DNA of 64,000 nt from Thuidium tamariscinum (taxonomy: Eukaryota; Streptophyta; Bryopsida; Hypnales; Thuidiaceae), in contig OX344749.2 of NCBI GenBank assembly GCA_947034885.2, positions 45,413,682 to 45,477,681 on the forward strand, given 5' to 3'. Shown one piece after another: positions 1-13,271 of the stretch. Positions within the stretch are counted from its first letter, which is position 1, and the number at the start of each line of letters is the position of its first letter. Both the position numbers and the translations under genes were made by a program. Under the pieces are notes generated by a model. It saw only the letters and a list, made by a program, of their open reading frames with translations. It was not told the DNA's origin and did no database searches.

Positions 1-145
1 CAAGAAAATTCAAATATTAGCTTTCAGACGGCTACAAGAACCTGAGGCGAAATCTTGTGCCAGAAAAAACAAACTATCGAACTCCATACGATATGCGACT
101 GGAAACAATTTACCATAACCAATCTATCAGAAAGCAGTTACGCAC

Positions 146-1721
146 CTGGAAGCAGATGGATGAGCACACTAACAATCTTGTCAACCGAGCTGAAGACAAG
201 ACTACAGCGCCAAACAATAAGTGCCCATGCCAGTGGTCCCTGAAAAGCAAGCCAATTCCTGCTATATGAGGATCAAGCGGCAATATCTTCAATCATAACA
301 TCAAGAGACAAAGAGTGAAGAAAGTCGCAAGGGGTAGATAGAAAAGGGTAACGCCCGTCTTAACGTGCAAGGGATAGAACACTAACCTCTGAAAAGGAGA
401 AGCATATCAGGAACAGTTTGTCACTCATTGGGAAAAAAAGAAGCATCACTACAAATATGACATTGGCGTAGTAGCAAAAATCCTGCTCACGTGACCAAAA
501 AAACTTCTCAGTATTGCACAGCGGCGCATATCACGAACAGAAATGTGCTCATTATACAAAAAATAAAGTCAGTACATTACTACACTCTGGAGGGAAGAGG
601 TAAAAATGTGAAAATTCCCGAGAAATAGACGATAAAAAGCATTCGTGGTGTGCCATTACTGGTAGCTATCTCAAGAAAGTACTAATCACTAAAGACAGGC
701 CTGGTAAGCACAAGGATGACGCCACCCTAAAATAAAACTTAAGATCGACAATAGGACAGGCAGCTCCATTGTGATTCTGGAAATAGATAAGTTAACTAAA
801 ATCTGGAGTTACAAGAATAGGGTTCCATTTAATATAATTGCAAAATTGCAATGTGAGTGAAAATTGATGCAATTTTCAAAATGAGCTATTAAGAAGCAAA
901 GATAAATGTCAAAAGCGAATAATCAGGCACACATAGAAGTCAAATTACCAGGAGGAAATAGTGCCATTTCTTGATGCGATAATACATCCATCTCAAAGGC
1001 GCCACGATGAGAAAGAATAGGCAATAAAGTTTTGGGATATCAGCAGGTCCTGCCATCATAGGCAATCCCTTTCAGTGAGTTTGGACAGGACAACTTTCTC
1101 TGTCAAATATACAATCACATCAACTTATGAATTGAACGGGTTCAAACTTCTACAAACTTAAAAATGCAGCAACATCTAAAATAGCATCATTAAAAATGCG
1201 GCGCAAACTTACTTGAGCCCAACAAGTAGCAAAATGTTCCAAAGGAGACAACTCCTAAACAATACGTAACCTGCAGAAGTACAGCAACAAAGAAGTAGCT
1301 CAAGTAGTGAAACAAAAAGATCCAGTGAACAGAAAACCAGCACAAAATCGGTAAGCAGCATAAATCACGGAGCCGCAAAGATATGGAGCAAGAGCTGGTT
1401 ACCTTGGTAATAAACTCTTCATGCTCATCTGCACGCTTAGCTAATACATTTGCTTGCTTGGAAAGCATTTCCTTTGTTTTTTTCACCACCTGCAATTCCC
1501 ATTAATTAGTCATACAGCAACCAAACGATCCTGATTATTGGAAGACAAATTATAAGAAATCAGTCCCAAAAGATAAGCAATTACTTTTGATTTCCATTTT
1601 CTTTAAGAAAAATCCGCACCTTGGGAGGATACTCAGCCCCTCTATCTCTTAAAGGCTTTGTGGTTTTCTCGTGACCATCACCGCTGCCTTTGGAAGTCCC
1701 ATTTGATTTTCCACGGTCCAT
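146..1721 (-). CDS. GPC1: Glycerophosphocholine acyltransferase (DUF2838 family), 5' part, truncated by window edge
   Basis: The family transfers an acyl group from acyl-CoA to glycerophosphocholine, making lysophosphatidylcholine in the ER membrane. Six exons are readable on the minus strand: 1620-1721 (ATG at 1721), 1403-1489, 1213-1270, 949-1049, 387-482 and 146-239. All have GT..AG borders and compatible phases, giving about 179 residues. Family landmarks seen are [20 protein letters not shown] (about 40-59), [14 protein letters not shown] (about 68-81), [18 protein letters not shown] (about 99-116), DFCYYAN (117-123) and [18 protein letters not shown] (149-166), followed by [12 protein letters not shown]. 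The hydrophobic stretches fit a multi-pass membrane protein. The N-terminal 34 residues are hydrophilic and poorly conserved, as in the family. The remaining exons lie left of position 1. The gene symbol follows the yeast/plant enzyme name and rests on remembered family similarity. Confidence 0.9.
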
Positions 1722-4700
1722 TCCGTCCTAATGGCTTGACAGTTAAGCCCCTTCAATTAATTGGGTAAAATCAACGATAAGTCCACGCTTGCAGTTTCTT
1801 TGCTGCCCTCTGCTCCTTCGATCTGGCTGGAGGAAGCGTATCAGCAGAACGAAGCCCTGACAAAACACATCATCTAGGAATTGTGAGCAGGGTGTATGTG
1901 CATTGGTTAGTAAACACATTCCAGGAAGATGATTCATTCATCGTGCACATCGTGCACCACGAGGCTTAAACTGCCACGGTAATTCAGGAGCTACTGTAAT
2001 GTGGAGATAGTTTCAATATAATTAATTACAACGTGACACAATCTTACCGCAGATTAATCTCAAAACTATGATATGCAAGCATACACCAGTAGGTGTCAAG
2101 GCTGGAAAATTGAAGCAGTAGAATGAACTCTGGTTATCACACGAGGCGAGTCAAGAGAGAACCTTGACAGCCCTTTAATCGCGTGAGGAAAAATAGGAGG
2201 AAACAAGAGAGTCGCAAGGAGAGAGCAACAAAAACAGATTCTCAAATCATGAAGATTCTCAAAACGCAGCACCTCCCCCTTGAATTTTATAAAAAAACAA
2301 ATTTTCAGTGTTCATGAAGTGTAGGCCAGCCTCATATGTAGCCAAAACCAGAAGTTCATAAACTGCTCCAGAATTCAGCACTGACGCCCCTTACTAGCAA
2401 TCCTTTAGTACAAAAATGAGAAGACCTCTTTTTCGGGCATGAGTTTCCTTCTGAACTTACTAAAACTCACAACGTAAAGTACACCTGTGGACACTTCGAT
2501 TCACTTCCTAAGTCATTCCCTGATTTTTGATACTGCGATCAATTTGGTGCACGAAAAATTTACAATTCTCTACATCAACTTCCAACCGCTCCGGATTCCT
2601 CCCGCGTGCAGAATCCTCAGAAGCGTAGATCCTCAACAACATTCATAGTCGGGACATAAAAGTTCTACGCTCTGAAAAAATCAACCGAACCACTGCAGGA
2701 TAATCATCTCTCATAACATTGACGCAAACAAAGATCGTCGCCACTGAGTCAATTAAACAAATTGAGCTAGAACAAATTCAAATCTTGTAACTCACAACAG
2801 TAGCTACTCATGGGATTAGGGTCTATCATCAAAGTCAAACCCAAGAGAAGAAGCATCACTACTACAAATAGATGCACATTCTGATTCATTTGAGCACGGC
2901 AACCGTCGAAACTAGAAAACAAGGATAGCGCAACACTATGTAATTGAATCCCTCGTATCTCCCTCCCATTCAATTCGGCATAGCCAAAAAGGATGAAATA
3001 CAGGTTCTACAAGAATGAGAGCAATCCCATCGCGTACAGCTCCTCAAAACTATAAGAACTGTGGTTCAGGGAAAAACATAAAAAAAGACCAAGCGACAAT
3101 CGTCCAATTACTGTGAATGAAGTAATCACCGGCGACAAAACCCCAACAATTACTGTAAGTGAAATAAAGCTTAGCATCGCGCTCGCCAGCCTTGCACATC
3201 AGAAAATCTAATAGCAATCGACAAGCGAATAACAAAGTCACACACGCGAACACCTAAGGCGATCCACGAAAAAAAGATGATCACCCGTACCTGGCAAGGA
3301 CTAAGTGAAGTTGCACGGCGTCCACAGGTTGCTCACTCTCCTCCTACCTGTTCTTGACCACGAGAACATTCTCCCCTTCCCCACCCATCCTTACAAACGA
3401 AATCGTCGCCTCTTACTTCCGTCCTACACTCTACACACCATCCACTCCCTAAAAGATCTTCCACGGCACTCAATCGCTCGACAGTAAACCTCCCCTTAAA
3501 ACCTAATAATCGAAAAATCAAAGATTTCTCTTGCTCGCACCAAGAAGGGGTGGAATTACTCTTTCACCGGAAAAGAAAACGAAGCAGTAGATCTCTCCAT
3601 TCGCCCTACCTAATCTCTCACGTTCACTAAATCCTCGCTCTCACGCACACACTTCCAAATCGCCTAGAACCGAACTCCAAAATCTCAACAAACCTTCAAT
3701 CTTACTCAAAAACCTGGAAAAAAACCCGCCACGGGAACCACGATACTCGCAGTCCTGATATAATCGGTCAACCAGCAAGCACAGCACTAAAATCTCTCTC
3801 TGCTTCACTAAAATCACATGACTGTGCCCTCCAGCTCCCAGCTCACGCCAACCCAATCACCGAAGAAACAAATTCAAGACTCCAGAAATCTTCGCCCTTA
3901 CTCAAAAAACGTGAAGGAAAAACGCGACAGGCCAGCTGGCCAGGTGCAGTTCGAGATCCTGCAACGTAGAATCGCACGCTTGAATTAACTTACAAATTTC
4001 AAGCGTGATAGAAATAAACCTCCTCTCGAAACCTAAAATTAAAACTAAAGGTAGATTAACCTATAGTTCCGTCCAAGAATCAAAATCAGCAGTTCATCCC
4101 TACCTTCGCGCTAGCTAAAATCTCACCCTCTTCACTAAAATCTTGGAACTGAGCCCTCCAGTTTCTAGTGCACGCAAACCAACACCAAATCGCCCCAAAT
4201 TTGAAATCACGGTATCAGAAACCTCGACTCTTAACACAAAAAAACGCCACAGACCTGAATCCCGGGGCGCAGAAATGTACCGTAGACCGAGGTTGGAGAT
4301 GCGAAGCCGATTCACCGGTAGCGAGTGACGGAGACGCTACTACTACTGCTTGAGATTCTTTTGAAACAACAAAACGATTCTCGGGCAACGCCGACTAGAG
4401 CGGCGTTGCTGTCGCTAGTGCTCCTGAGTAATGGCAGCTGGCAGTTGATGAGAACTGGCCTCTGACACGGGGAGTGCCAGTTAGGCGCCAGGTCAGACCT
4501 TCATTGGAGGAGGGCACTCATACACACGATTGATTTTGACCGAGTATTAGAAGTACTTGAAGGTCACATTTGGCACAAATTAAGTCATTTGGGGAAAAAA
4601 CCCGCCACGTGTCATCTTGTGAATTGTGTGAGGTGATGCTGACCCCAAAGAATTTAATTTGGAAATTCAATTTTGGCAAAGAAGTTCTAAATAAGATCTG

Positions 4701-4752
4701 TGCGTGTAGTAGTATTAAACTTTGAAAGTTGTTACGTAATTTGGGGATAAAC
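1722..4752. other. 5' flank and probable leader of the acyltransferase gene; no coding exon recognised
   Basis: This stretch lies upstream of the minus-strand acyltransferase. From about 3.3 to 4.4 kb it is richer in G+C than the surrounding spacer and has short open frames on both strands, as expected for promoter or leader DNA. None resembles a protein I know or shows coherent splice phasing with the gene. A leader intron is possible but cannot be placed. Confidence 0.4.
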
Positions 4753-5076
4753 GGTGGAAGCACCTAAAACTGTTCAAATAAAGAATCCAGCATAGTTGGA
4801 GGCATCTTTTTCTAAAAATTATATTTTTTCTAGTATTGGCGAGTGAAAATCATAAATATTAAAAAAAAATAGATTTTTCAGATGTTGTATGTAATTTCTC
4901 TAATTTTTCAAAGTACTGGTTCCTTAGACCATTGAAACTATGCAATAGGTGCATCCATAACTAAACCCTACTAAAATCAGAAGTGAGCCAATCAGATATT
5001 TACATGTATCCTTGAAATGCATCAACCAATTAGAATCAAGCATGTGGCAAACACATTAAAGGAACTCTACTGACAC
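4753..5076 (-). repeat. Dispersed repeat family A, copy 1
   Basis: About 320 bp similar to 20848-21160 (opposite orientation), 53513-53722 (partial, opposite) and 59711-60042 (same orientation). Shared stretches include AGCATAGTTGGAGGC, TCTAGTATTGGCGAGTGAAA and a conserved tail ending CTACTGACAC. No coding capacity and no clear terminal inverted repeat was seen. Confidence 0.75.
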
Positions 5077-6656
5077 AATTAGATGAGCCTACGATCCACT
5101 ACAAGGGACACATTCCGGAATGGGGATTTCTCCCTTATCAATTGTAATAGTTTTGAATTTTTGAATCCATTAATAGTTGTCCCTATTTTTTGACATCCTA
5201 AATTTAAGATTAGTGTGTTTTTTTAAGTACTATTTTTGTTCAATTGTTGGCAACAATCAAAAGACATTGACTATTTTTTGTAAAGTAAAATTTCATTTTG
5301 GGGGTATAATTGCCATGTTAGAGTTGTTTTTTAAGACCAATAACCAAATCTTACATCACTATCATTTAGTATAGACATAGACATCACCAAGTATTATATG
5401 AGTATAAAAAGAATAGCTAGTTATTTCTCTAAAATTTTTAAAAAAATCATTGGTTGAAATTTTTGTCAAATATAATATGCAATTTAAAAAAAAATTGAGG
5501 CCAAAATTTGCATTCTAAGAAGAATGAAACGTCATTTACTTTGTTGGGTGATTTTTAGGAACATTTTTTTCTAACTTCAAATGCTATAATTTTCTTGTAA
5601 GTTGTGTATCCAAAGATTTTAAATTTTTTCCCTAACATTTTTATTATGTGTTTGGCTCTATATATTTCAATGTTTGGATTTTCTAAAAATAAGTCTTTAG
5701 TACAAAAAAATCATCAAAATTGGCTATTGTACTACTAATTTATTTAACCTCTACATATAGCAAGGTGATTTATGGTAAAGTAGACTACTTATTAATCTTG
5801 CTTCTACAATTTTTCATGTATTAAGCATTTATAAGATGTATTTCATCATAGCTAGAGGCTCAATTTTGGAGGCAAACAAATATCTTACTTCAAGGAAGTG
5901 CTTAGTGTGTTGGTTGTGTTTTAGGGATGAAAAGAAACTTTCTCACAAAATTCAAGTATTTTTAACTTGCAATCTATAAGATCAAATGGACTAAAAAAAA
6001 TACCACTCATTGCCCTAATAGTCTTCTACATTATGGTTCAATTGGAGTTCCACAAAATGACACTTTCACTTGAAAAGTACTCTCAATCAATCTTTAGGTG
6101 ATAAGATACAAATGTATAGTAGCATTCACTAACTAATTGTTAAACCATCTCTTTGCTAACATAATAACATTACAAGTCATAAATTTTGATCACGTGTAGA
6201 TATAAGACCTTATTGGACAAGGAACACCTTTAAATATGAATAAGGTGGATCCCCCAGTACAATCATTTTTTGCTATTATATCTAGTTACTATCATTAGAA
6301 TAATTAAATTTTCATATATTTTTGTTGGTAAGTGAAAAGAGATTCCAATGCTCCAAAGAACATGGCATTTGGATAGCTGGTATATAGAAGCTATGAAGGA
6401 TCAAAAGTAGTTTGTTTTTTTACTAGTGTCTCTCCTCTAACCTCACTACACAAGCCAATTTTTAGAGGGAGGGATGAATATAGGTTAGAATTTCAACAAT
6501 TTGACAAAATTTTGCTAGAAAAAAACCCCTTAGTCGAGAGCTTTCTTTTACAAATATTCCAAAATTCTTTCTTTTACATATATACATATTAATTTTGCAA
6601 ATGTACATAGAGTGGTGATGATGATAGATTTTAGGCATGGTGCAATTTGGGACATA
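5077..6656. other. AT-rich spacer, nothing recognised
   Basis: The sequence is strongly AT-rich with homopolymer runs. Its open frames are short and their translations are low in complexity. I see no gene, RNA gene or repeat with readable ends. Confidence 0.5.
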
Positions 6657-6819
6657 CAATAAAACCTCTCTAAGTCGATCCTCTCATATGTCAATTCAAT
6701 CCTAGATTGAGCCAAACTACAAAGGTTGCAACTACATCTGACCTTTTCTCAACCAATAAACATTTTAAGCCAATGTATCAAGCTAGTCTAGGACCTATTG
6801 AGTTAGAGAGGTTTTAATA
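6657..6819. mobile_element. Emigrant/pogo-like MITE
   Basis: A 163-bp non-coding element. The left end reads CAATAAAACCTCTCTAAGTC and the reverse complement of the right end reads TATTAAAACCTCTCTAACTC. Each end is bordered by a TA dinucleotide (6655-6656 and 6820-6821). TA target duplication and an AAAACCTCT terminal motif are typical of plant Emigrant/Lemi1 (pogo-type Tc1/mariner) MITEs. The family name is from memory; the inverted repeats are seen directly. Confidence 0.7.
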
Positions 6820-6865
6820 TACCACCACAAATATCTAACAAATGATCAAGAATATGAGGCCATGC

Positions 6866-7226
6866 AAATTTTTTCCATGTAGAAAGATAGGAAATACGAG
6901 GATTGCAAATTTTTTGTAATTTTATTCCTAAAACTAAAATTACTATGAATTTTGAAAGCCAAAAAGTGCATTGAATCTATAGCCAATGTTTAGAGTCTTC
7001 CAATTTGGATCATGGCCAAGGCTACTTTCCTACTCAGTACTTTCCACACACTTTAAGACACTTTGGGATATGTGTCATGACCTTATTAGTCCCAACCTTG
7101 AAAATGGGAAAAAAGTACATCCCGAGCTTTGATTGCAAATCTCTTCTAACTTTGATTGGAAATAGTAGCATCCTATAGGTTGGGTATGGGTCCTTGATTG
7201 GGAATAGGTGGTTCTACCTTAAGATC
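6866..7226 (+). repeat. Dispersed repeat family D, copy 1
   Basis: About 360 bp closely similar to 45268-45634, with inverted partial copies at 46262-46478 and 60962-61224. Shared markers are GATAGGAAATA, GACACTTTGGGA, TTATTAGTCCCAACCTTGAA and TTGGGAATAGGTGGTTCTAC. It is non-coding. Confidence 0.75.
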
Positions 7227-7321
7227 TTTTTCAAGTACACTATAATATAAGATGATGATCCGTCCACTTGGGGATGAACAGTACTCGGGACAGTACTGCC
7301 TGTTCGGAGGTCACTACCTGC

Positions 7322-7384
7322 TCAGTCGGTCACCTCACCTGATCAGTCGGTTGCCTCACCTGGTCAGTCGGTCACCTTGCCTGG
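7322..7384 (+). repeat. Three 21-bp tandem repeats
   Basis: Three adjacent 21-bp units begin TCAGTCGG at 7322, 7343 and 7364 and end at 7384, differing at a few bases. They lie in a GC-rich patch between spacer repeats and the CWF19 gene. The array reads through in one plus frame but no gene is supported there. Confidence 0.85.
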
Positions 7385-9611
7385 AGACGGAGGTCCGTCC
7401 GCGGTCCGCCTCACTCAGGGAGTCAGGGATATTCCAGAGGATAACTTAACCGTCGTGAACGAACGAAAGTGAAGGGTATATCGTTCCGGAATATACTTAA
7501 CTTCCTGCAGTTAGCGGTATGGGCTTCGTTGGAAGAGTGTTGAGCAGACAACCGTCACTACCGGTATCTCCTTAAAATCACGTACCTAATAAGGGTGCGA
7601 TTATAAAGGGTAGCTAGATATAGCCCTTTGAGCAACGAAATTTCCTGTGGTGGATTGCCGTCCTCGACAGAGACGAACGAGACTGAGTATCGTCCGTCGA
7701 GACTTTACCCCTTCTTTCGCTCGTTCTCGCAGCCCTGGTGCCTGGAATCCTCTTCCCTCCGCCAAAGTGATCTGTCGATGCGCTTCTCCTCTGCAGGTGA
7801 CGGATATCGTTGCTTCCGAGCAATGTGGAGCGATTTTGGAGCTTCTAGGAGCAATTTTGGAGCAGATCGGTGCACTATTGTCGCGATTCAGGTTAGGGTT
7901 TACTGCGCGGTTGGTCAATTTGCTTTCAAGATTTTGTTCTGCAATTGCGGGACGATCGTTATCTTCTGTTTGAGATCGAGTATGAAGTTGAAATTGGATA
8001 TCTGTTTTTAGCGTTTGAGCTTGTTTAGAAAGGTCGCTGAGCTGATTTAGAGAGACCGTCAATTTGGAAGCCCGCCCTTTAAGCTCGTACATGTCCGTCC
8101 TTTTTCTGTCATTTTCTAGGCCTAATTCGGGCCTGTGCGCACTGATAGGAAAATGATTGGAGTTTCTTAGTTTCCCATATCGCCTGCAAGCACACCGTCG
8201 TGTAAGCGCTGAAATCCCCAATGCAAACGTGACACATTAGTTTCAGAAATACATAATCCATGCCTGCCCCGAACAATCTGCCTGGCGAGGAAACCCTACA
8301 CCGGAGTCTCTTTCAACAACAACTGACTTACGGTCGTTCCTTTGCATTCACCTGCAGGAGTGTCATCCGAATTGCAAAAGTTCTAAGTATATTGATGTCA
8401 ATTTCATCAGATTCACGACACTTTCAAATTTGATTTAGTTCTTGCATGGAAATTGAGCCTAGGGTTTGGTGGAATTATGGTTGAGGTCTGGATTATGACA
8501 GCTCTCGGTCTAGAATTAGGTGGATGGTTCCATTGAGTCGCAGTGAACTGGTTTGATTTCATGGTTGAATCCAAATTCTGAAAGGCTCGCGCGATGAGAT
8601 GTGACTGTCGAAGCGGTGTATTGTCTCTTCTGGAGGGAGAATTAATCTAACGACTATTAGGAAGCGATGGACTGGCTCAAATCTCACAGTTCGGCATCTT
8701 TTGAAGAATGTTTGGCAACTGTGGGATTTATTTTTCGTTTAGCCTCTCACTATGTGCAGGGTTTAATCGTGATTCTTGTCCTGTCCTGTAAATGGCTGGA
8801 TCTGCTGCTTTTAGAATTGATTAGGGTATGATTCCTCCTCCGTTTATGGGTTCTGCACTTCCGGTTGTTGTAAGCCGCTTGTTGCTTACAGACGAATGTT
8901 ACGGACTAGGGTCCTACATTGAACCCAAATGCAACATCATTAGATTTTAATCATGCCATGAGGTCGAGGCTTGTAAAAGCAACTCTTTAAGCGCTGCGAA
9001 TGGGTTCTTATTGTTAGACTTGACGTTTCTGTTAGCGATCGCATGGGGATTATAACGCACCAAGTATGCATGTGTTGGATATCATAAGAAATAGTTATAG
9101 AAGTTACACGGGTTCAAAAGTTTGATTCGAAGACGATTTAAAACCGACATGCACTAATATTAAGGGTGTTGCACACTCTTAACAGGAATTTGGACTCATC
9201 GTGCTAGCTTTTAGGGTGTTTGCATTTCCTTAACCAAGTAAGCATGCACACTAAGCCAATCTTGGTTGTCTCCAGTTGAAGGCACGGATCGCAATCAGGT
9301 ATCTTTCCCTGACATTGTTAACCAAATGCAACATGGTTAGGTCATAATCTTGCAATTAATACTGTAGTGTACATATAATATGCTACCGTTGATGGTGCTT
9401 TCGCTTTTTCCTGAACCTAATGACGGTTGTTTGTTGGATCTCCTTCATGTTTGCATGCCTATGTGGTACAATTTGCTGGCGTCGCGTGTCTTGTTGTAAT
9501 TCGCTACGAGTTAAAGTGGATTGGTAACCCTAAGAGTAAGGATTGAGTTTTGTCTGGCATTCTAATGGGGCATTCAAAGGACCTTGTTCGCAGTAAGGCG
9601 CATCGGACGCT
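7385..9611 (+). other. Upstream region and probable leader of the CWF19-like gene
   Basis: About 2.2 kb precede the CWF19 ATG. Positions 7600-8220 are GC-richer and open in several frames on both strands without resembling a protein, consistent with a promoter or untranslated first exon. Positions 8230-9580 are T-rich with intron-like texture. A leader intron is likely but unproven. Confidence 0.4.
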
Positions 9612-12600
9612 ATGTTGGGAAGCGTGCGCTTTATTCCCAGGGACGAACTGCTTGCCACCGCTGCCGATGTAAGTATAGTTTCTCTCAACTTATGTGTGAA
9701 TTTCTCATTCTGGATGGTATAAGGGAACTTACATTTGTACTACATTGGTGGTATAGGGACGCGATGAGGAGCGCAAGGGGGAAAGGACTTCGAAGAAACG
9801 GAAGCATGGATTGAAGGAAGATAAATATGATCGTAAAGGAAAATCAAAGCACAGTAAAGACGAGAAGCGGAAGCATGGGTTGAAAGATGATCACAAAAGA
9901 AAAAAAAAGCACAAGCACATGGATGAAGTAGAAGAAGAGGAGTACAGCAGTGACGAGAGCAACAAGTCATCTGAGGACTCAGGTATTTTTAATTTTTTAT
10001 CAAGTTGTGCTGTCGTTGAGTTGTTTATATCTAGGGTTGATGATCTAATGACAAATTCTATTCGCTAGTAGAAAACCCAAGAACCTGTTTTAGAAAACCT
10101 AGTCTGTTGTATTAGGCCTGGCGTTTCAATAGGTAGGGTTTAACGCTCTTAAGTGTAAGGGAGGGTAATAGTTTGTGTTATCCCTCCCACTGACAATTCC
10201 TTGGTATTGATGTTTTTTAATATCCTACTGCAGAGGATCTTACTAGCAAGAAGGCAAGTCGTGAGTTGCAAGAGAGTAAGAGAAAAGAAGCAGGTTTAGA
10301 ATGGATGAGCCTTGCACCCGAACGACCACCTGCTCCGAAACAGGATGATGCGCTACGTCTTGAACCAGAGGTAGACTGCCGGGCTTAAGGCCAATTTGTA
10401 TCTCCATCCTTTTTGAAATTTGTCGGCTGGCCTCGAGTATGGTCCGGGGCTCAGTTACTGATGCATCTTTTTTGTGTGTTGCCTTCAGAAACCGGTCAGT
10501 AACATCAAAGAACTCAATCCCTACTGGAAAAACGATGGCAAAGGACTGCCCTCTGAAGAAGCGAAGGGAGGTTTGCGTGCGGGAGGTCCTGGGAGGTTGC
10601 CGCCACCTCCAGGTGTTGGTGATGGAGGTGCAAGTTGGCGAATGAAAGCTTTGAAAAGAGCACAAGAGCAGGCTGCACGAGAGGGGAGAAAGCTGGATGA
10701 GGTTTGCGTTCTAATTTGTGATGATTTAATGTGTGGGGGAAAAATAGGACTCGTGAAATATTTTTAGTGTATTACGCCTGATGCATTTGACATGTTCTTT
10801 GAGGAATTCACTGGATATTGGATTTCGCAGGTTGTTGAGGAGCGATGGGGATCGTTAGCCTCATTGACCAACAGCGTCTCAGTCCAAAGGGCAGCGCATG
10901 CAAATGCACACATGCACGCTAAGAGAGACAGAACGAGAAGAACTACGGACGACGCTCCTCAAGTTTCGGAGGGGAGGAAAGAAGAAGAAACCAACGAAGG
11001 AGAGGATGCCGATGATAAGAGAATAAGAACAGGGAGTAGAGATTATTTGAAAGATGTCAAAGCCAAAGATAATCGCATGAGGGAACCTCAGGTAGACCGA
11101 AAATTGTCATGGAGAAATAGAGGAAGCGTTAGACCTGAGGATGCTGCTGTACTGAAGGCTGCTGCTCAAACGTACAACAAATTCAACAACGATGGATCTT
11201 TCTTGAAGAGCTTGGATTCTTCCATGCCTCGGGACGAGGCGAACGCTTCAATTCGTGTCTCAACTGTGACGAGCACTTTTACTGCTAGTATAGAAACCAC
11301 TAGGACTGTGAAGGAGGGTGATGCCAAGTCCGACACTAGTACTCGTGTAGCTAAAATTTCAAAGTCGGTCACAACAGTGGAAGCTCACAAGGATGCAAAC
11401 GCGACTGGTTCATCTGAGGTCGAAAATGCTGCAATTACTGAGCCTGTTGCAAAACTGGATGCTCCTAATGCGGGTGTAAATAATGACATGGGACCACCAT
11501 CTACGAGAGTGGTTGGTGCTGAGCGAAAGGGTGAAGGTAGTGTTGTGCAGGTTCAAAACATAAGTAGTAATCAAATTGCCGCAAAGGTGATGCAGTTGCG
11601 GCTACGAGGCAAACATAAAGAAGCAGACGAGCTTCAGGTACGAGGGCAAATTATCTTGTGTCATTTTTGGCATTTTGTTCATATGCAACGAATATGTCAA
11701 CCGAGTGCCGTCAATTAGCTGAATCTTGTGTGTAGTTCGACCTTGTATTTCCTAAGTGTTGAGGTATCTAATCCTAATTCCATTTAGCTTTGTGCTCTAC
11801 TTGCTTGGTGCGGGCAGGGCCTAGGGATTATTGTGTGGGACGAAATCCTAATTGAATGGAGTTTGTAGATCATAAGAGATCCTTTTATTGAGGCTTTTCA
11901 AAGAGAAGAGTCCATGTGCAAGGTTGATTTGTGGGTCTGCAGTTATATTGTCTCTTACAGCAATTGTGCGATTTGTTTTCGTGTCAGCAGAAGCAAGCTG
12001 CAAATGTACCTAGGGAGCGACCAGCTGACGGAGAAGAAGAAGAAGAAGAAAAGCAGTCTAAATCCGGGCCGTCGCAAGTTCTGGCAAGACTTGAGGCTCT
12101 GGGAAAGAAGACTTTAGAATTGCGGAGGGAAAGCACAGACAACGCAATGGCAGGAATGATAGGTCGGAACAAGACGTTTAAAGTAGAGGACGAGTATGAC
12201 GACTTAGGTCCTCAAGCCGAGAAGAAGAAGAAGAAACCTGCAAAAGAACGCCCCACAGTTCAAAGTTACAATCGCATTCAAACCCAAGCGGAGCGTTGTC
12301 AACTATGTTTCGACAATGTAAATAGACCCAAGCATCTGACGATGGCTATTGCGAACTTCACGTACCTCGCCTTACCTCCCAGACGGCCTCTTGTAGATGG
12401 CCATTGCTACATAGTACCTATGCAACATGAGGGAGCTACGCGTAATGTTGATGATGACACTTGGGAGGAGCTTCGTAATTTCAAGAAATGTCTGGTGCGC
12501 ATGTTTGCTGAGCAGAAGAAGGAAGCTATATTCTTGGAGACAGCCATGCACCTTGCACGCCAGAAGCGCCATTGCGTTGTGGAATGTATCCCCATTCCAA

Positions 12601-13271
12601 GTTCCTTTGCAAAGGATGCACCTCTCTACTTCAAAAAGGTCAGATTTCAAATCCTTGTGCCCCAACTCATCTCTCGATTTGGAGTTTTGTGAAGATGTAT
12701 TATGATCAACAACTTGGAGGATAACTTGTATATCGATATTTGATCAATTGTGAATTGACTAGAGCAAAAGGCGCATAATGCATTGTTTCTGCTTTTTCCG
12801 ATTCTTGCCATCATCTAGAACATGCACTTCAGGGTGCTTCAGGGTTAATGTGTGCTGATTTTGCTTTTGGAAGGCACTTTTGGATGTTCTTGCCCTTATT
12901 GTAACCCTTTTAAATATTTTAATTCGATGTTTGTGAATTCAACGCAGGCTATCGATGAAGCAGAGAGTGAGTGGTCTCAACATAATGCGAAAAGGCTTAT
13001 AGACACTAGGATAAGAGGATTACGTTCCTCCGTGCCCAAGAACTTTCCCTATTTCCATGTGGAGTTTGGGATGAATGGAGGGTATGCTCATGTGATTGAT
13101 GACGAGAGCAAATTCAAGGCGGACTTTGGCAGGGTTGTACTGGAAGGAATGTTAGAAATTGAAGAAGAGGATTTTCACGCTCAGGCATTGTCGAGGAAGG
13201 ACCAAGAAAAGTTGGCTAAAGATTTTGCTAAGATGTGGGAACCTCATGACTGGACCAAAATGTTGGAGTAA
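9612..13271 (+). CDS. CWF19L2: CWF19-like protein 2 (spliceosome / lariat-debranching cofactor)
   Basis: Cwf19 proteins associate with late and post-catalytic spliceosomes and bind the debranching enzyme Dbr1 during intron-lariat turnover in the nucleus. Seven exons: 9612-9668, 9757-9982, 10234-10370, 10489-10701, 10831-11637, 11991-12638 and 12948-13271. All have GT..AG borders and matching phase, giving about 803 aa. The N-terminus MLGSVRFIPRDEL matches the family's short conserved start, which fixes the ATG. A Lys/Glu-rich region follows, then a KELNPYWKN motif (about 147-155). The HIT-like CwfJ domain 1 spans about 575-690 with CQLC (583-586), GHCYIVPMQHEGAT (617-630) and HCVVECIPIP (674-683). 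CwfJ domain 2 ends the protein with NFPYFHVEFGMNGGYAHVI. Exon 5 is mostly low-complexity and probably disordered. Exon 6 could start 3 bases earlier at a second AG. Confidence 0.95.

Noticed and set aside
7601-8221. A 206-residue open frame on the minus strand, with open plus frames over the same DNA
   Set aside because: Frames are open in several phases on both strands because the patch is GC-rich. Translations resemble no family and several lack ATG starts. It sits where the CWF19 promoter or leader is expected.
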